Under the pieces are notes generated by a model. The model saw only the letters and a program-made list of their open reading frames with translations, was not told the DNA's origin and did no database searches. A DNA stretch of 64,000 nucleotides from the NCBI GenBank assembly GCA_042089915.1, contig JBELJZ010000013.1:3712-67711 (forward strand), given 5' to 3'. A program made the position numbers and the translations under genes. Each line of letters begins with the position of its first letter. Positions within the stretch are counted from its first letter, which is position 1. Source of the DNA: UBA8752 sp002172485 (GTDB taxonomy: Bacteria; Bacteroidota; Bacteroidia; Flavobacteriales_D; Sanyastnellaceae). Positions 26,842 to 36,476 of this stretch are shown here, one piece after another.

Positions 26842-29298
26842 TCAGGCTTTTTTCTTGCGGGCTGGGGACTTTTTCGCCTTTCCCTTGATGATTTCCTGAG
26901 CGCGGTCCCAGGTCATCTCCAGGATCTTCTCGCCCACGGGAATCCGCACCGACTGCTTGTCGGACACGAGGTAGTACTGGCGGCCTTTGAGGCGAATGGT
27001 CCACTTTGTGTCCTCAGCGAAGGCCTTGATGATGCCGGCTTTGAGTTGCAGCACGCGGTCCCAGTCCAGGCTGTCGACGTCTTCACCCTTGGGGATCTTG
27101 ATGTTGTCCTTGCCCGACTTGATGTAGGGCCCCCAGCGGCCCATGAGCACGCGGGTGTCGGGATCCTCGTCGTAAGTGCGGAGCAGGGCCTTGGCATCGG
27201 CTTCTCGCTTGGCCTTGATCATCTCGATCGCGGTGTCTAGCGGGATGTCGTAAGGTGTGTACTCACTGTCCTTGGGGATGCTGACGAATTTGCCGTCGTG
27301 GCGCACGTAGGGACCGAATCGCCCGATGGCCGCCACGACTTTTTTGTCCTCGAACTGGCCGAGGTCCCGGGGCAATTCGAACAGCTTGAGTGCTTCTTCG
27401 AGGGCAATGCCTTCCAAGGTCTGGCCCTTCAGGAGGGAAGCGAACCGTTTCTCTTCATCGTCCGGTGCACCGATCTGGGCGAGGGGGCCATACCGCCCGA
27501 TGCGGACGAGGACCATTTTGCCCGAAGCGGGGTCCACACCGAGCTCGCGCTCACCGCTGGCCCGTTCCGCATTCTCCGTGGTCTCTTGGATTTGCGTGTT
27601 GAAGGGCGTGTAGAAGGCCTTCACCATGCGCTGCCAATCGTCTTTACCAGCTGCGATGTCGTCAAACTCCTGTTCCACCTTGGCCGTGAACTGGAAGTCC
27701 ATGATGGAGGCGAAGTGCTCCTGCAGGAAGTCCGTCACCACCATGCCGATGTCGGTCGGAAACAGCTTGGACCGCTCTGATCCAGCCATCTCGGTGTTGT
27801 CTTCGGCGCGGACCGTGCCGTCTTCCTGGAGGTGGAGCGTCTGGAATTTGCGCTCCTTGCCTTCGCGGTCCTCCTTGACGACGTAGCCGCGTTTTTGGAT
27901 GGTGCCGATGGTGGAGGCGTAGGTGGACGGGCGTCCAATCTGCAACTCTTCCAGTTTTTTCACGAGGGCCGCCTCGCTGAACCGTGCCGTGGGCTTGGTG
28001 AACCGCTCCACGGCTTGCATGGACTCGAGGCCGAGGGATTGTCCCTGCTCGATGCGGGGCAGCATGCCGCGGTCTTCTTTCTCGTCGTCGGTGCCTTCGA
28101 GATACACCTTCATGAAGCCGTCGAATTGAATGGCCTCTCCTTTGGCCACCAGCATCTCTGGGCGGCTGTGCAGGTGGATGTCCACCGTGGTCTTCTCGAT
28201 GACGGCATTGGCCATCTGGCTTGCGAGGGTGCGCTTGAAGATAAGTTCGTACAAGCGGCGCTCGTCGCTTTCGCCTTGCAGGCTCGCTGCCGACATGTCC
28301 GTCGGCCGGATGGCTTCGTGGGCTTCCTGCGCACCGGCATTTTTCGTCTTGAAGGTGCGGCGCTCGTGGTAGTTCTCTCCGTAGCTCGAGGTGATGTGGG
28401 CTTGTGCAGCGTCCAAGGCGAAGTCGGACAGGTTGGTGGAATCCGTTCGCATGTAGGTGATGCGACCGGCCTCGTAAAGCCGCTGGGCGACTTGCATGGT
28501 CCGGGAGACGGAGTAGCCCAATTTGCGCGATGCCTCCTGTTGCAGGGTGGAGGTGGTGAAGGGGGCAGCCGGTTTCCGTTGGGTGGGCTTGCGCTCGACG
28601 CGGTTGGCGATGAGTTTGGCGCCGTGGGCGGCTTGCAGCACTTCAGTGGCGGTCTCCGGAGTGTCGAGGCGCTTGTTCAGCTCTGCCTTGAACGCTTGAC
28701 CCGCCGCGGACATCTTGGCCGAGACGCGGTAGTATCCCTTGGGTTGGAAGGCGAGGATGTCGCGTTCGCGCTCCACAATGAGCCGCACGGTGACACTTTG
28801 AACCCGGCCCGCTGAGAGGGAAGGGCGGACTTTTTTCCAGAGGACCGGAGACAGCTCGTAGCCAACCAATCGGTCGAGGACCCGGCGGGCTTGCTGCGCC
28901 ATGACCAGCGGCATGTTGACTTTGCGCGGGTTTTCAATGGCCCGCAGGATGGCCTTCTTGGTGATCTCGCTGAAGACAATGCGCTTGGTCTTGCTTTCAG
29001 CCAGGCCCAAGGCTTCTTGCAAATGCCAGCTGATGGCTTCTCCCTCGCGGTCCTCATCCGTCGCGAGCCAGACGGTCTCGGCGGATTTGGCCAGCTTCTT
29101 CAATTCGCTGAATCGGCCCTTGTCTGCCGTCACTTCATACGTTGGCATAAAGCCGTTCTCCACGTCCACGGCCAGCTGGCCTCCAGGCAGGTCCCGGATG
29201 TGACCGTAGCTGGAGCGTACAACGTAATCTCCTCCGAGGTAGCCTTCGATGGTCTTGGCCTTGGCAGGGCTCTCGACGATGACCAGATTTTTGCTCAT
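26842..29298 (-). CDS. topA: DNA topoisomerase I
   Basis: An 818-residue type IA topoisomerase that relaxes negative supercoils. The Toprim domain opens with LVIVESPAKAKTIEGYL and contains ATDEDREGEAISWHL; the active-site tyrosine lies in GRITYMRTDSTNLS. Instead of E. coli-type zinc fingers, the C-terminal third has several copies of a topoisomerase C-terminal repeat (RFGPYVRHDGKFVSIP, RWGPYIKSGKDNIKIP) and a Lys-rich tail. ATG at 29298 (MSKNLVIVESP) is the family start; an upstream ATG at 29397 adds an unlikely leader. Divergent from miaB across 197 bases. Confidence 0.96.
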   Translation of the reverse strand: MSKNLVIVESPAKAKTIEGYLGGDYVVRSSYGHIRDLPGGQLAVDVENGFMPTYEVTADKGRFSELKKLAKSAETVWLATDEDREGEAISWHLQEALGLAESKTKRIVFSEITKKAILRAIENPRKVNMPLVMAQQARRVLDRLVGYELSPVLWKKVRPSLSAGRVQSVTVRLIVERERDILAFQPKGYYRVSAKMSAAGQAFKAELNKRLDTPETATEVLQAAHGAKLIANRVERKPTQRKPAAPFTTSTLQQEASRKLGYSVSRTMQVAQRLYEAGRITYMRTDSTNLSDFALDAAQAHITSSYGENYHERRTFKTKNAGAQEAHEAIRPTDMSAASLQGESDERRLYELIFKRTLASQMANAVIEKTTVDIHLHSRPEMLVAKGEAIQFDGFMKVYLEGTDDEKEDRGMLPRIEQGQSLGLESMQAVERFTKPTARFSEAALVKKLEELQIGRPSTYASTIGTIQKRGYVVKEDREGKERKFQTLHLQEDGTVRAEDNTEMAGSERSKLFPTDIGMVVTDFLQEHFASIMDFQFTAKVEQEFDDIAAGKDDWQRMVKAFYTPFNTQIQETTENAERASGERELGVDPASGKMVLVRIGRYGPLAQIGAPDDEEKRFASLLKGQTLEGIALEEALKLFELPRDLGQFEDKKVVAAIGRFGPYVRHDGKFVSIPKDSEYTPYDIPLDTAIEMIKAKREADAKALLRTYDEDPDTRVLMGRWGPYIKSGKDNIKIPKGEDVDSLDWDRVLQLKAGIIKAFAEDTKWTIRLKGRQYYLVSDKQSVRIPVGEKILEMTWDRAQEIIKGKAKKSPARKKKA

Positions 29299-29362
29299 GG
29301 TGTAGGATATGGGAGCGGCAAAGATGGGCGGGTTCTTCATTATGAGAAGCGCCAAAGGCCGG

Positions 29363-29447
29363 GTTGTCAGGTTTAGGCGTGTGGGTGTTGCCCCCACCTT
29401 TAGGTGAGGTAGCGGTTTTTTTTTGGGACTGACACGTTGTCAGGTTT
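29363..29447. repeat. direct repeat GTTGTCAGGTTT in topA-miaB intergenic region
   Basis: The 12-mer GTTGTCAGGTTT occurs at 29363-29374 and again at 29436-29447, 73 bases apart, between the divergent topA and miaB genes. The second copy overlaps a TGTCA palindrome. Between the copies are a small CACCT/AGGTG dyad and a run of nine T (29416-29424). Confidence 0.6.
29429..29443. promoter_or_regulatory. palindrome CTGACA-N3-TGTCAG before miaB
   Basis: CTGACACGTTGTCAG is a perfect 6+6 inverted repeat with a three-base spacer, centred 16 bases before the start of the miaB -7 box. Related TGNCA half-sites occur before groES. Probably a regulator or alternative sigma target; the binding protein is unknown to me. 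Confidence 0.55.
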
Positions 29448-29451
29448 GGTG

Positions 29452-29459
29452 TAATTTTG
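29452..29459 (+). promoter_or_regulatory. -7 box of miaB promoter
   Basis: TAATTTTG is an exact match to TAnnTTTG and lies 36 bases before the miaB ATG. A canonical -33 TTTG at 19-21 bases is absent; the TGACA/TGTCA palindrome occupies that region. Confidence 0.6.
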
Positions 29460-29495
29460 CCTTGCGCCATTCGCACACCCCTGATTCCATTGACC

Positions 29496-30947
29496 ATGAG
29501 ACCTGGCAACCACACCATTGATGAAAGCCGCCAAGGCGAGGCCTTGGAATCCCAGCATGTGGGAGAGCGCAAGCTGTACCTCGAGAGCTACGGCTGCCAA
29601 ATGAACTTCAGCGACAGCGAGATTGTGGCGAGCATCCTGTCCGAGGCGGGGTACGCGACCACCAAGGACGAAGGCGAAGCGGACCTGATCCTGCTCAACA
29701 CTTGTTCTATCCGCGACAATGCAGAGCAGCGCATCCGCCATCGCCTGCAGCACCTCAAGGGCGGCAAGCGCAACAACCCCCGGCTCAAAGTGGGCATCCT
29801 TGGCTGCATGGCCGAACGTCTCCGGGACCAACTGCTGGAAGAAGAGAAGCTGGTGGACCTCGTCGTCGGACCGGATGCCTACCGTGACTTGCCCCGGCTT
29901 GTGGAGGAAGTGGATGGCGGTCAAAAGGCCGTCAACACCTTGCTTAGCCGAGAAGAGACCTACGCCGAGATCCAGCCGGTTCGCCTCGACGACAAGGGTG
30001 TCACGGCCTTCATTTCCATCATGCGGGGCTGCGACAACATGTGCAGCTTTTGCGTGGTGCCGTTCACCCGCGGCCGGGAGCGCAGCCGCGACCCGCAGAG
30101 CATTGTGTCCGAAGCCCGCGACCTGTTTGCCAAGGGGTACCGCGAGGTGACCCTGCTCGGGCAGAACGTGGACAGCTACAAGTGGAACGTCGATGCCAAG
30201 GGCAACGTGAAGGACGAGGGGCAACCGGTGGTCCGTTTCGCCAAGCTGATGGACTTGGTCTCCGATGTGGATCCCGATTTGCGCGTGCGCTTCTCCACTT
30301 CGCATCCGAAGGACATGACCGACGAGGTGCTTGAGGTGATGGCCCGCAAGGAGAACCTCTGCAAATACATCCACCTGCCCGTTCAAAGCGGTGACAGCGA
30401 TGTGCTCAAGCGGATGAACCGGGGCTACACCCGCGAGTGGTATCTGAATCGCATTGCCGCCATCCGCCGCATCATGCCGGATTGCGCGATCAGCACGGAC
30501 GTGATCGCCGGCTTCTGCGGCGAGACGGTGGAGCAGCACGAGGCCACGCTCAGTCTGATGCGCGAGGTGCGCTATGAGATGGCCTTCATGTTCAAGTACA
30601 GCGAGCGTCCCCGCACGCTGGCCGAGCGGAAGTTCGAGGACGACGTCCCAGAGGAAGAGAAAGGCCGCCGCCTCACCGAGATCATCCAGCTCCAGCAGGA
30701 GCACAGCCGGGAGCGGACCGCGGCCCAGTGCGGACAGATTTACCGCGTGCTCGTGGAAGGGCCATCGAAGAAGAATGTCGAGGAGTTCCAGGGCCGCAAC
30801 ACTTACAATTCAATGATTGTCTTCCCCAAAGGCGACGTCGAGCCCGGTCAGTACCGTTACGTGCGGACCACAGACCACACGTCGATTACGCTGCGGGGCG
30901 AATTGGTCACGGAAGCTGTGGCACAGGAAGAAGGCTACATCGCATGA
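29496..30947 (+). CDS. miaB: tRNA-2-methylthio-N6-dimethylallyladenosine synthase MiaB
   Basis: MiaB adds a methylthio group to i6A37 of tRNAs using radical SAM chemistry. The 483-residue protein has the N-terminal MTTase domain with three cluster cysteines (ESYGCQMN, NTCSIR, LGCMAER), the radical SAM motif RGCDNMCSFCVVPFTRG (CxxxCxxC), GQNVDSYKWN and a C-terminal TRAM domain (about 415-480). Order and length match the family. ATG at 29496 is used; an upstream in-frame start at 29457 would sit on the -7 box. It overlaps the sigma-54 activator gene by four bases (ATGA). Confidence 0.96.
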   Translation: MRPGNHTIDESRQGEALESQHVGERKLYLESYGCQMNFSDSEIVASILSEAGYATTKDEGEADLILLNTCSIRDNAEQRIRHRLQHLKGGKRNNPRLKVGILGCMAERLRDQLLEEEKLVDLVVGPDAYRDLPRLVEEVDGGQKAVNTLLSREETYAEIQPVRLDDKGVTAFISIMRGCDNMCSFCVVPFTRGRERSRDPQSIVSEARDLFAKGYREVTLLGQNVDSYKWNVDAKGNVKDEGQPVVRFAKLMDLVSDVDPDLRVRFSTSHPKDMTDEVLEVMARKENLCKYIHLPVQSGDSDVLKRMNRGYTREWYLNRIAAIRRIMPDCAISTDVIAGFCGETVEQHEATLSLMREVRYEMAFMFKYSERPRTLAERKFEDDVPEEEKGRRLTEIIQLQQEHSRERTAAQCGQIYRVLVEGPSKKNVEEFQGRNTYNSMIVFPKGDVEPGQYRYVRTTDHTSITLRGELVTEAVAQEEGYIA

Positions 30948-32215
30948 ACTTGCAACCTGTCAAATCCCGGTTTGGCATCGTGGGCAACAGCCCCGGACTG
31001 GAGCGCGCACTCGCCACGGCCGTGCGGGTCGCTCCGGCGGACATCACGGTGCTGGTCCGCGGGGAGTCGGGTACGGGTAAGGAGGCGCTGCCCAAAATCA
31101 TTCACCACAACAGTGCGCGGAAGCACGGGGCGTACATCGCAGTGAACTGCGGTGCCATTCCCGAGGGCACCATCGATTCGGAACTGTTCGGGCACGAGAA
31201 GGGCAGCTTCACTGGCGCCCACGAAGCGCGCAAGGGCTACTTCGAAGAAGCCGATGGCGGCACCATTTTCCTGGACGAGGTCGGCGAGTTGCCCATGGCC
31301 ACCCAGGCCCGATTGCTGCGGGTGCTGGAGACGGGGGAATACCTGCGGGTTGGCTCCTCCAAAGTGCGCAAGACCGATGTCCGTGTCGTGGCGGCCACCA
31401 ACCTCGATTTCGACAAGGCGATGGTGGGCGGCAAGTTCCGGGAAGATCTGTTCTACCGCCTCAATCAGGTGCCGCTCATGTTGCCACCCTTGCGGGAGCG
31501 GGGAGAGGACATCCACCTGCTGTTTCGCAAGTTCACCGCCGATTTCAGCGACCGCCACCACATGCCCCCCATCCGGTTGGGACCGGAGGCGGTCGAGTTG
31601 CTGCAGCGGTATCCTTGGCCGGGCAATGTGCGCCAATTGAAGAACATCGCCGAGCAGATCAGTGCCATCGAGACCGAGCGAAAGGTGGACGCCGACCGGC
31701 TGTTGGATTACCTGCCTGAATTGCCCCGCCGGGACCTGGCGACCGTGGGGGAAGGAGAGGGTGATGCCGGCCCGGGAATGAACGAGCGGGAGATCTTGTA
31801 CAAGCTGCTGTTCGAGATGAAGTCGGATTTGACCGACCTGAAATCCTTGGTGCTCAAAATGATCCGCACCGGGGACATGCAAGCCGTGTCCCACGAGGAT
31901 CACGATCTGGTCAACCGCGTGTTCGGAGGCCAGGAGGGAGCCAATGTGCTGCGCCTTCCCGAGCGGGCAGGTGTGCCGACAACGGCCCCTTCCTCGGATG
32001 GCGGGTGGGTGACATCACCTGCTCATGACAGGCCGCATGGCGGGTTTCAGGAGGCCGATGAGGTGGAGGAGACCTTGTCTTTGGTCGACAGCGAACGCGA
32101 GTTGATTCGCCGGGCCTTGGCCAAGCATGGAAATCGGCGCAAGCAGGCCGCTGCTGAGCTCGGCATCTCCGAGCGGACCCTGTATCGCAAAATCAAGGAA
32201 TTCGGACTGAAATGA
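30944..32215 (+). CDS. sigma-54-dependent transcriptional activator without receiver domain
   Basis: A 424-residue bacterial enhancer-binding protein. The AAA+ domain starts almost at the N-terminus: Walker A GESGTGKE (40-47), sigma-54 contact loop GSFTGA (87-92, Ser in place of the usual Ala), Walker B TIFLDEVGELP (107-117) and an R-finger region FREDLFYRLNQVPL. A linker of low conservation (about 270-370) leads to a Fis-type HTH at the C-terminus (RKQAAAELGISERTLYRKIK). No receiver, GAF or PAS domain precedes the ATPase, so control must come from elsewhere. It overlaps miaB and the lptE-like gene by four bases each. Confidence 0.93.
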   Translation: MNLQPVKSRFGIVGNSPGLERALATAVRVAPADITVLVRGESGTGKEALPKIIHHNSARKHGAYIAVNCGAIPEGTIDSELFGHEKGSFTGAHEARKGYFEEADGGTIFLDEVGELPMATQARLLRVLETGEYLRVGSSKVRKTDVRVVAATNLDFDKAMVGGKFREDLFYRLNQVPLMLPPLRERGEDIHLLFRKFTADFSDRHHMPPIRLGPEAVELLQRYPWPGNVRQLKNIAEQISAIETERKVDADRLLDYLPELPRRDLATVGEGEGDAGPGMNEREILYKLLFEMKSDLTDLKSLVLKMIRTGDMQAVSHEDHDLVNRVFGGQEGANVLRLPERAGVPTTAPSSDGGWVTSPAHDRPHGGFQEADEVEETLSLVDSERELIRRALAKHGNRRKQAAAELGISERTLYRKIKEFGLK

Positions 32216-32712
32216 GGTTGTGGTGGATCCCTTTGTTGCTCGTTTGTGCGGCATGGTCCGGTTGTGGCGTGTACACCCCGTATGGCGCGCAGACCAATGG
32301 GGCTCGGACGTTTTCAGTGAGCTATTTCACCCCGGTGGCGTCGCTCGCTGGACCCGAGGTCGGACAGCAGTTCACCGAGGCCCTGAAGGATTTGATCCAG
32401 CGCCAAAGCACGCTGCGGTGGGTGCAGGATGGCGGTGAAATTCAATACTCGGGCCGCATTGTGGGCTACGATGTGAGCACCAGCGCTGTGGCTGGCGGAC
32501 AGGAGGTCGCGTCACAGAACCGATTGACCATGCAGGTTCAATTGCGTTACGTCCACACCTTGGATGCCGACTTGGACTTTGAGCGGACCTTCAGCCGGTT
32601 CGCGGATTTTCCGGCGACGAGCGACCTTTTCGATGTGGAAACCCAGCTCGTGGAAGAGATCAATGAGCAGCTGACGCAGGAGGTCTTCAATGCGAGCCTC
32701 GGCAACTGGTGA
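32212..32712 (+). CDS. lptE: LptE-like LPS-assembly lipoprotein
   Basis: A 166-residue lipoprotein with signal peptide and lipobox WSGC (lipidated Cys18). The following CGVYTPYGAQT and the amphipathic pattern (FSVSYFTPVASLAGPEVGQ, FTEALKDLIQRQSTLRWV, GGEIQYSGRIVGYDV) match the Bacteroidota LptE group, thought to act with LptD in placing lipopolysaccharide at the outer membrane. Sequence similarity within LptE is low, so the identification leans on length, lipobox and gene order (sigma-54 activator, lptE, TPR protein, secG). It overlaps the activator gene by four bases. Confidence 0.82.
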   Translation: MRLWWIPLLLVCAAWSGCGVYTPYGAQTNGARTFSVSYFTPVASLAGPEVGQQFTEALKDLIQRQSTLRWVQDGGEIQYSGRIVGYDVSTSAVAGGQEVASQNRLTMQVQLRYVHTLDADLDFERTFSRFADFPATSDLFDVETQLVEEINEQLTQEVFNASLGNW

Positions 32713-32736
32713 TTGCGCCGCATCTTTCGACCCCGC

Positions 32737-33879
32737 ATGTCCACCCACACCGATCCAGAGCGCGATCCTCTTCAGGACCTCCTTTCCGAGGTGCGGGGAG
32801 AGCAGATGACGTTCGACCGGGACCGTTGGTCTCAATGGTCGAATACGTTGGGTGAATGGGTCGAAGCCTACCCGGCGTTCGGCGCAGGCCGATTGTTGCG
32901 GGCCAAGGCTGCCCGGGATGGGCAAGACCTGCATTCCGCTGATCGGCTGGCCCAGGCTGCCGTCTTTTCTTCCGTGCCCGGACGGCTGTTCGATTTGATG
33001 TTCCGCGCGGGGATTGAAAGTGAGATTGCCGCCTTTGCGCGGGCTGTGGAGGCATTGGAGCCTGAGGTGGAGTCGGCCATGCGGTTGCGTTGGCATCCCG
33101 AGGAGGATGCGGGCGCAGACCACCTGAATTCCAAGCAAGTTGAGGACGTCGAAGGGGCAGCAGTTCAAGTGGATGCCGATGTAGAGGAGAATGCGGACGA
33201 AGTGAAGGCACCCGTGGTGGTGCCGGAAAAAGGCACGTTGGCTCGGGAAATGGTCCTGGGTGCCATCGAACGCAGCATCGAACGGGAAATTGAGGAAGTG
33301 CGTCGCCAGGATGAGCCCACAAAAGCGCCTGTAGAGGGAGTGAATGAGCCGGAGATCGACACGACACCCCCTCCGGTCCCGGATGTGCCTGCAGCTGCTC
33401 CCCGTCCTGCAGATGTCTCAGGTTTGTCCCCGCTCGCCCGCTGGGCGTTGAAGCGCGCTGAGGAGACCGGTTTCACGGACGCGGCCTTGTCGGGAGCGCC
33501 CGCCACAAAGGTCGGGGAAGCCGCGGCACACATTGAGGACGTGCTGTCGAGCGACCGCCCTTCGGAGGTGCCCCAAGGCGGATTGGAGCAGCAGGCGGCT
33601 TTGATTGATTTGTTCATTCGGAACGAGCCGGTCATCAGCCCGATTCAGCCCGACGTTGAGCGCCCGGCCGTCAAGGAATTGGCCAAGGAAAGCCTCGTCG
33701 AGGACACCTCCTTCATCACGGAGACGATGGCCCGGATTTACGCAGCGCAAGGGCAGTTGGGTCGGGCGCGGCGCGCCTACAAACTGTTGGCCTTGAAATA
33801 CCCGGAGAAAAGCGTTTATTTTGCCGCCCAATCCAAGAAGCTTGGACGCCGCGGACCAGATGGTCCGGAAGCCGCATGA
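32737..33879 (+). CDS. protein with C-terminal TPR-like segment
   Basis: A 380-residue cytoplasmic protein without signal peptide. The N-terminal 110 residues look helical, the middle (about 125-240) is an acidic, Pro/Glu/Val-rich low-complexity linker, and the last 50 residues contain a TPR-like pair (TETMARIYAAQGQLGRARRA, then LLALKYPEKSVYFAAQ). The same kind of protein is commonly found between lptE and secG in Bacteroidota. I do not recognise a specific function. ATG at 32737 is chosen over an in-frame TTG at 32713. It is part of the run ending with secG. Confidence 0.75.
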   Translation: MSTHTDPERDPLQDLLSEVRGEQMTFDRDRWSQWSNTLGEWVEAYPAFGAGRLLRAKAARDGQDLHSADRLAQAAVFSSVPGRLFDLMFRAGIESEIAAFARAVEALEPEVESAMRLRWHPEEDAGADHLNSKQVEDVEGAAVQVDADVEENADEVKAPVVVPEKGTLAREMVLGAIERSIEREIEEVRRQDEPTKAPVEGVNEPEIDTTPPPVPDVPAAAPRPADVSGLSPLARWALKRAEETGFTDAALSGAPATKVGEAAAHIEDVLSSDRPSEVPQGGLEQQAALIDLFIRNEPVISPIQPDVERPAVKELAKESLVEDTSFITETMARIYAAQGQLGRARRAYKLLALKYPEKSVYFAAQSKKLGRRGPDGPEAA

Positions 33880-33924
33880 AAGCGGGGTGTTTGAGACCAC
33901 AGGGTTGAACCAAACAACGACAAC

Positions 33925-34245
33925 ATGGGCTACGTTCTCCTCGTCCTCATTCTGATCATCGCCATTTTGCTTGGCGCGGTGATCCTCGTCCAGAACCCGA
34001 AAGGCACCGGCTTGGCCGCTGGATTCGAGTCCGCAGGCAAGATCGGCGGCGTGCAGCGCACGACCGACTTCTTGGAAAAGGCCACCTGGTACTTGACCAC
34101 CGCCCTCTTCGTCCTCTGCATCGCAGCCACCGGCGCGTTCTCTGCAGGCACCGCTGAGACCAGCGGCTTCGAAGAGGACGAATTCGTTCCGACCACCACC
34201 ACGGAGGCGCCTGCAGCCGAGGCGCCCATGGAGCCGGCGCAATAA
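33925..34245 (+). CDS. secG: preprotein translocase subunit SecG
   Basis: A 106-residue membrane protein of the SecYEG channel. Two transmembrane helices are visible (about 3-24 and 52-73), separated by the typical cytoplasmic loop with LVQNPKGTGLAAGFES and GVQRTTDFLEKATW. The C-terminal tail is Thr/Glu/Ala/Pro-rich and poorly conserved, as usual. A strong terminator follows at 34271-34301, closing the miaB-to-secG run before groES. Confidence 0.93.
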   Translation: MGYVLLVLILIIAILLGAVILVQNPKGTGLAAGFESAGKIGGVQRTTDFLEKATWYLTTALFVLCIAATGAFSAGTAETSGFEEDEFVPTTTTEAPAAEAPMEPAQ

Positions 34246-34270
34246 GCCGACCCACTTACAGCTTTTGAAA

Positions 34271-34301
34271 TGTCAGCCTGTCACGGGCTGGCATTTTTTT
34301 T
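34271..34301 (+). terminator. rho-independent terminator after secG
   Basis: An eight-base stem TGTCAGCC / GGCTGGCA (34271-34278 and 34286-34293, one G-U pair) with a seven-base loop is followed by eight T. It begins 26 bases after the secG stop. Its left arm also contains a TGTCA site. Confidence 0.85.
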
Positions 34302-34320
34302 GGTCCGAATCGACCGGATT

Positions 34321-34356
34321 TGGCAGTCCGCCTGACGGAAATGTCAGTCCCTGACA
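34321..34356. promoter_or_regulatory. cluster of TGNCA-like half-sites upstream of groES
   Basis: Half-sites TGGCA (34321), TGACG (34333), TGTCA (34342) and TGACA (34352) are spaced 12, 9 and 10 bases. The last two form the perfect palindrome TGTCAG-N3-CTGACA (34342-34356). The cluster ends 80 bases before the groES ATG. CIRCE (GCACTC-N9-GAGTGC) is not present. Likely a heat-shock control element; the factor is not identified. Confidence 0.5.
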
Positions 34357-34436
34357 GGGGATGTCCCTGTGGCACGCATTTCGCTGGTTGGCTTGCGCCA
34401 CAGGCAAGCATTTATTCATCAGAAACCATTCATATT

Positions 34437-34712
34437 ATGTCTGTAAACATCAAGCCCCTGGCCGACCGCGTGGTGGTCGAGCCCGCTGCCGCAGAAGAGA
34501 AGACCTCGACCGGCATCATCATTCCCGACACCGCCAAGGAAAAGCCGCAGCGCGGCACGGCGGTCGCCGTCGGCGCTGGCAAGCCCGATGAGCCCATGAC
34601 CGTGCAGGTTGGCGACACCGTACTCTATGGCAAGTATTCCGGAACCGAGCTTTCCCTCGACGAAGGCGACTATATGATCATGCGCGAGAGCGACATCCTG
34701 GCCATCCTCTGA
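34437..34712 (+). CDS. groES: co-chaperonin GroES
   Basis: The 91-residue seven-subunit lid of the GroEL chaperonin. Typical blocks are IKPLADRVVVEPAAAEEKT at the start, the mobile loop TSTGIIIPDTAKEKPQRG, GDTVLYGKYSGTEL and the end YMIMRESDILAIL. The ATG at 34437 gives the normal length; upstream in-frame codons lie in the leader. groEL follows after 31 bases. The leader is long (80 bases from the palindrome cluster), consistent with a regulated heat-shock promoter. Confidence 0.97.
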   Translation: MSVNIKPLADRVVVEPAAAEEKTSTGIIIPDTAKEKPQRGTAVAVGAGKPDEPMTVQVGDTVLYGKYSGTELSLDEGDYMIMRESDILAIL

Positions 34713-34743
34713 TTCGAAACCTGAACATTCAACCCATTTCAAC

Positions 34744-36387
<1,644 letters not shown>

Positions 36388-36419
36388 TGGCTTCCCTTCG
36401 ATTCACAACACCAGGAAAG

Positions 36420-36442
36420 GCCCCGCTACGGCGGGGCTTTTT
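36420..36442 (+). terminator. rho-independent terminator after groEL
   Basis: A perfect seven-base stem GCCCCGC / GCGGGGC (36420-36426 and 36431-36437) with loop TACG is followed by five T. It lies between groEL and the convergent gldA. Confidence 0.9.
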
Positions 36443-36476
36443 CGTGCCTGCTCCTTTTGGGAGTAGGCCGTGTCTT

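Noticed and set aside
29416..29424. run of nine T as a terminator before miaB
   Set aside because: The only stem before it (CACCT/AGGTG, two-base loop) is too small and too far away, and no gene ends upstream on the plus strand.
34321..34436. CIRCE/HrcA operator before groES
   Set aside because: The CIRCE half-sites GCACTC and GAGTGC are absent; only TGNCA-type sites occur.
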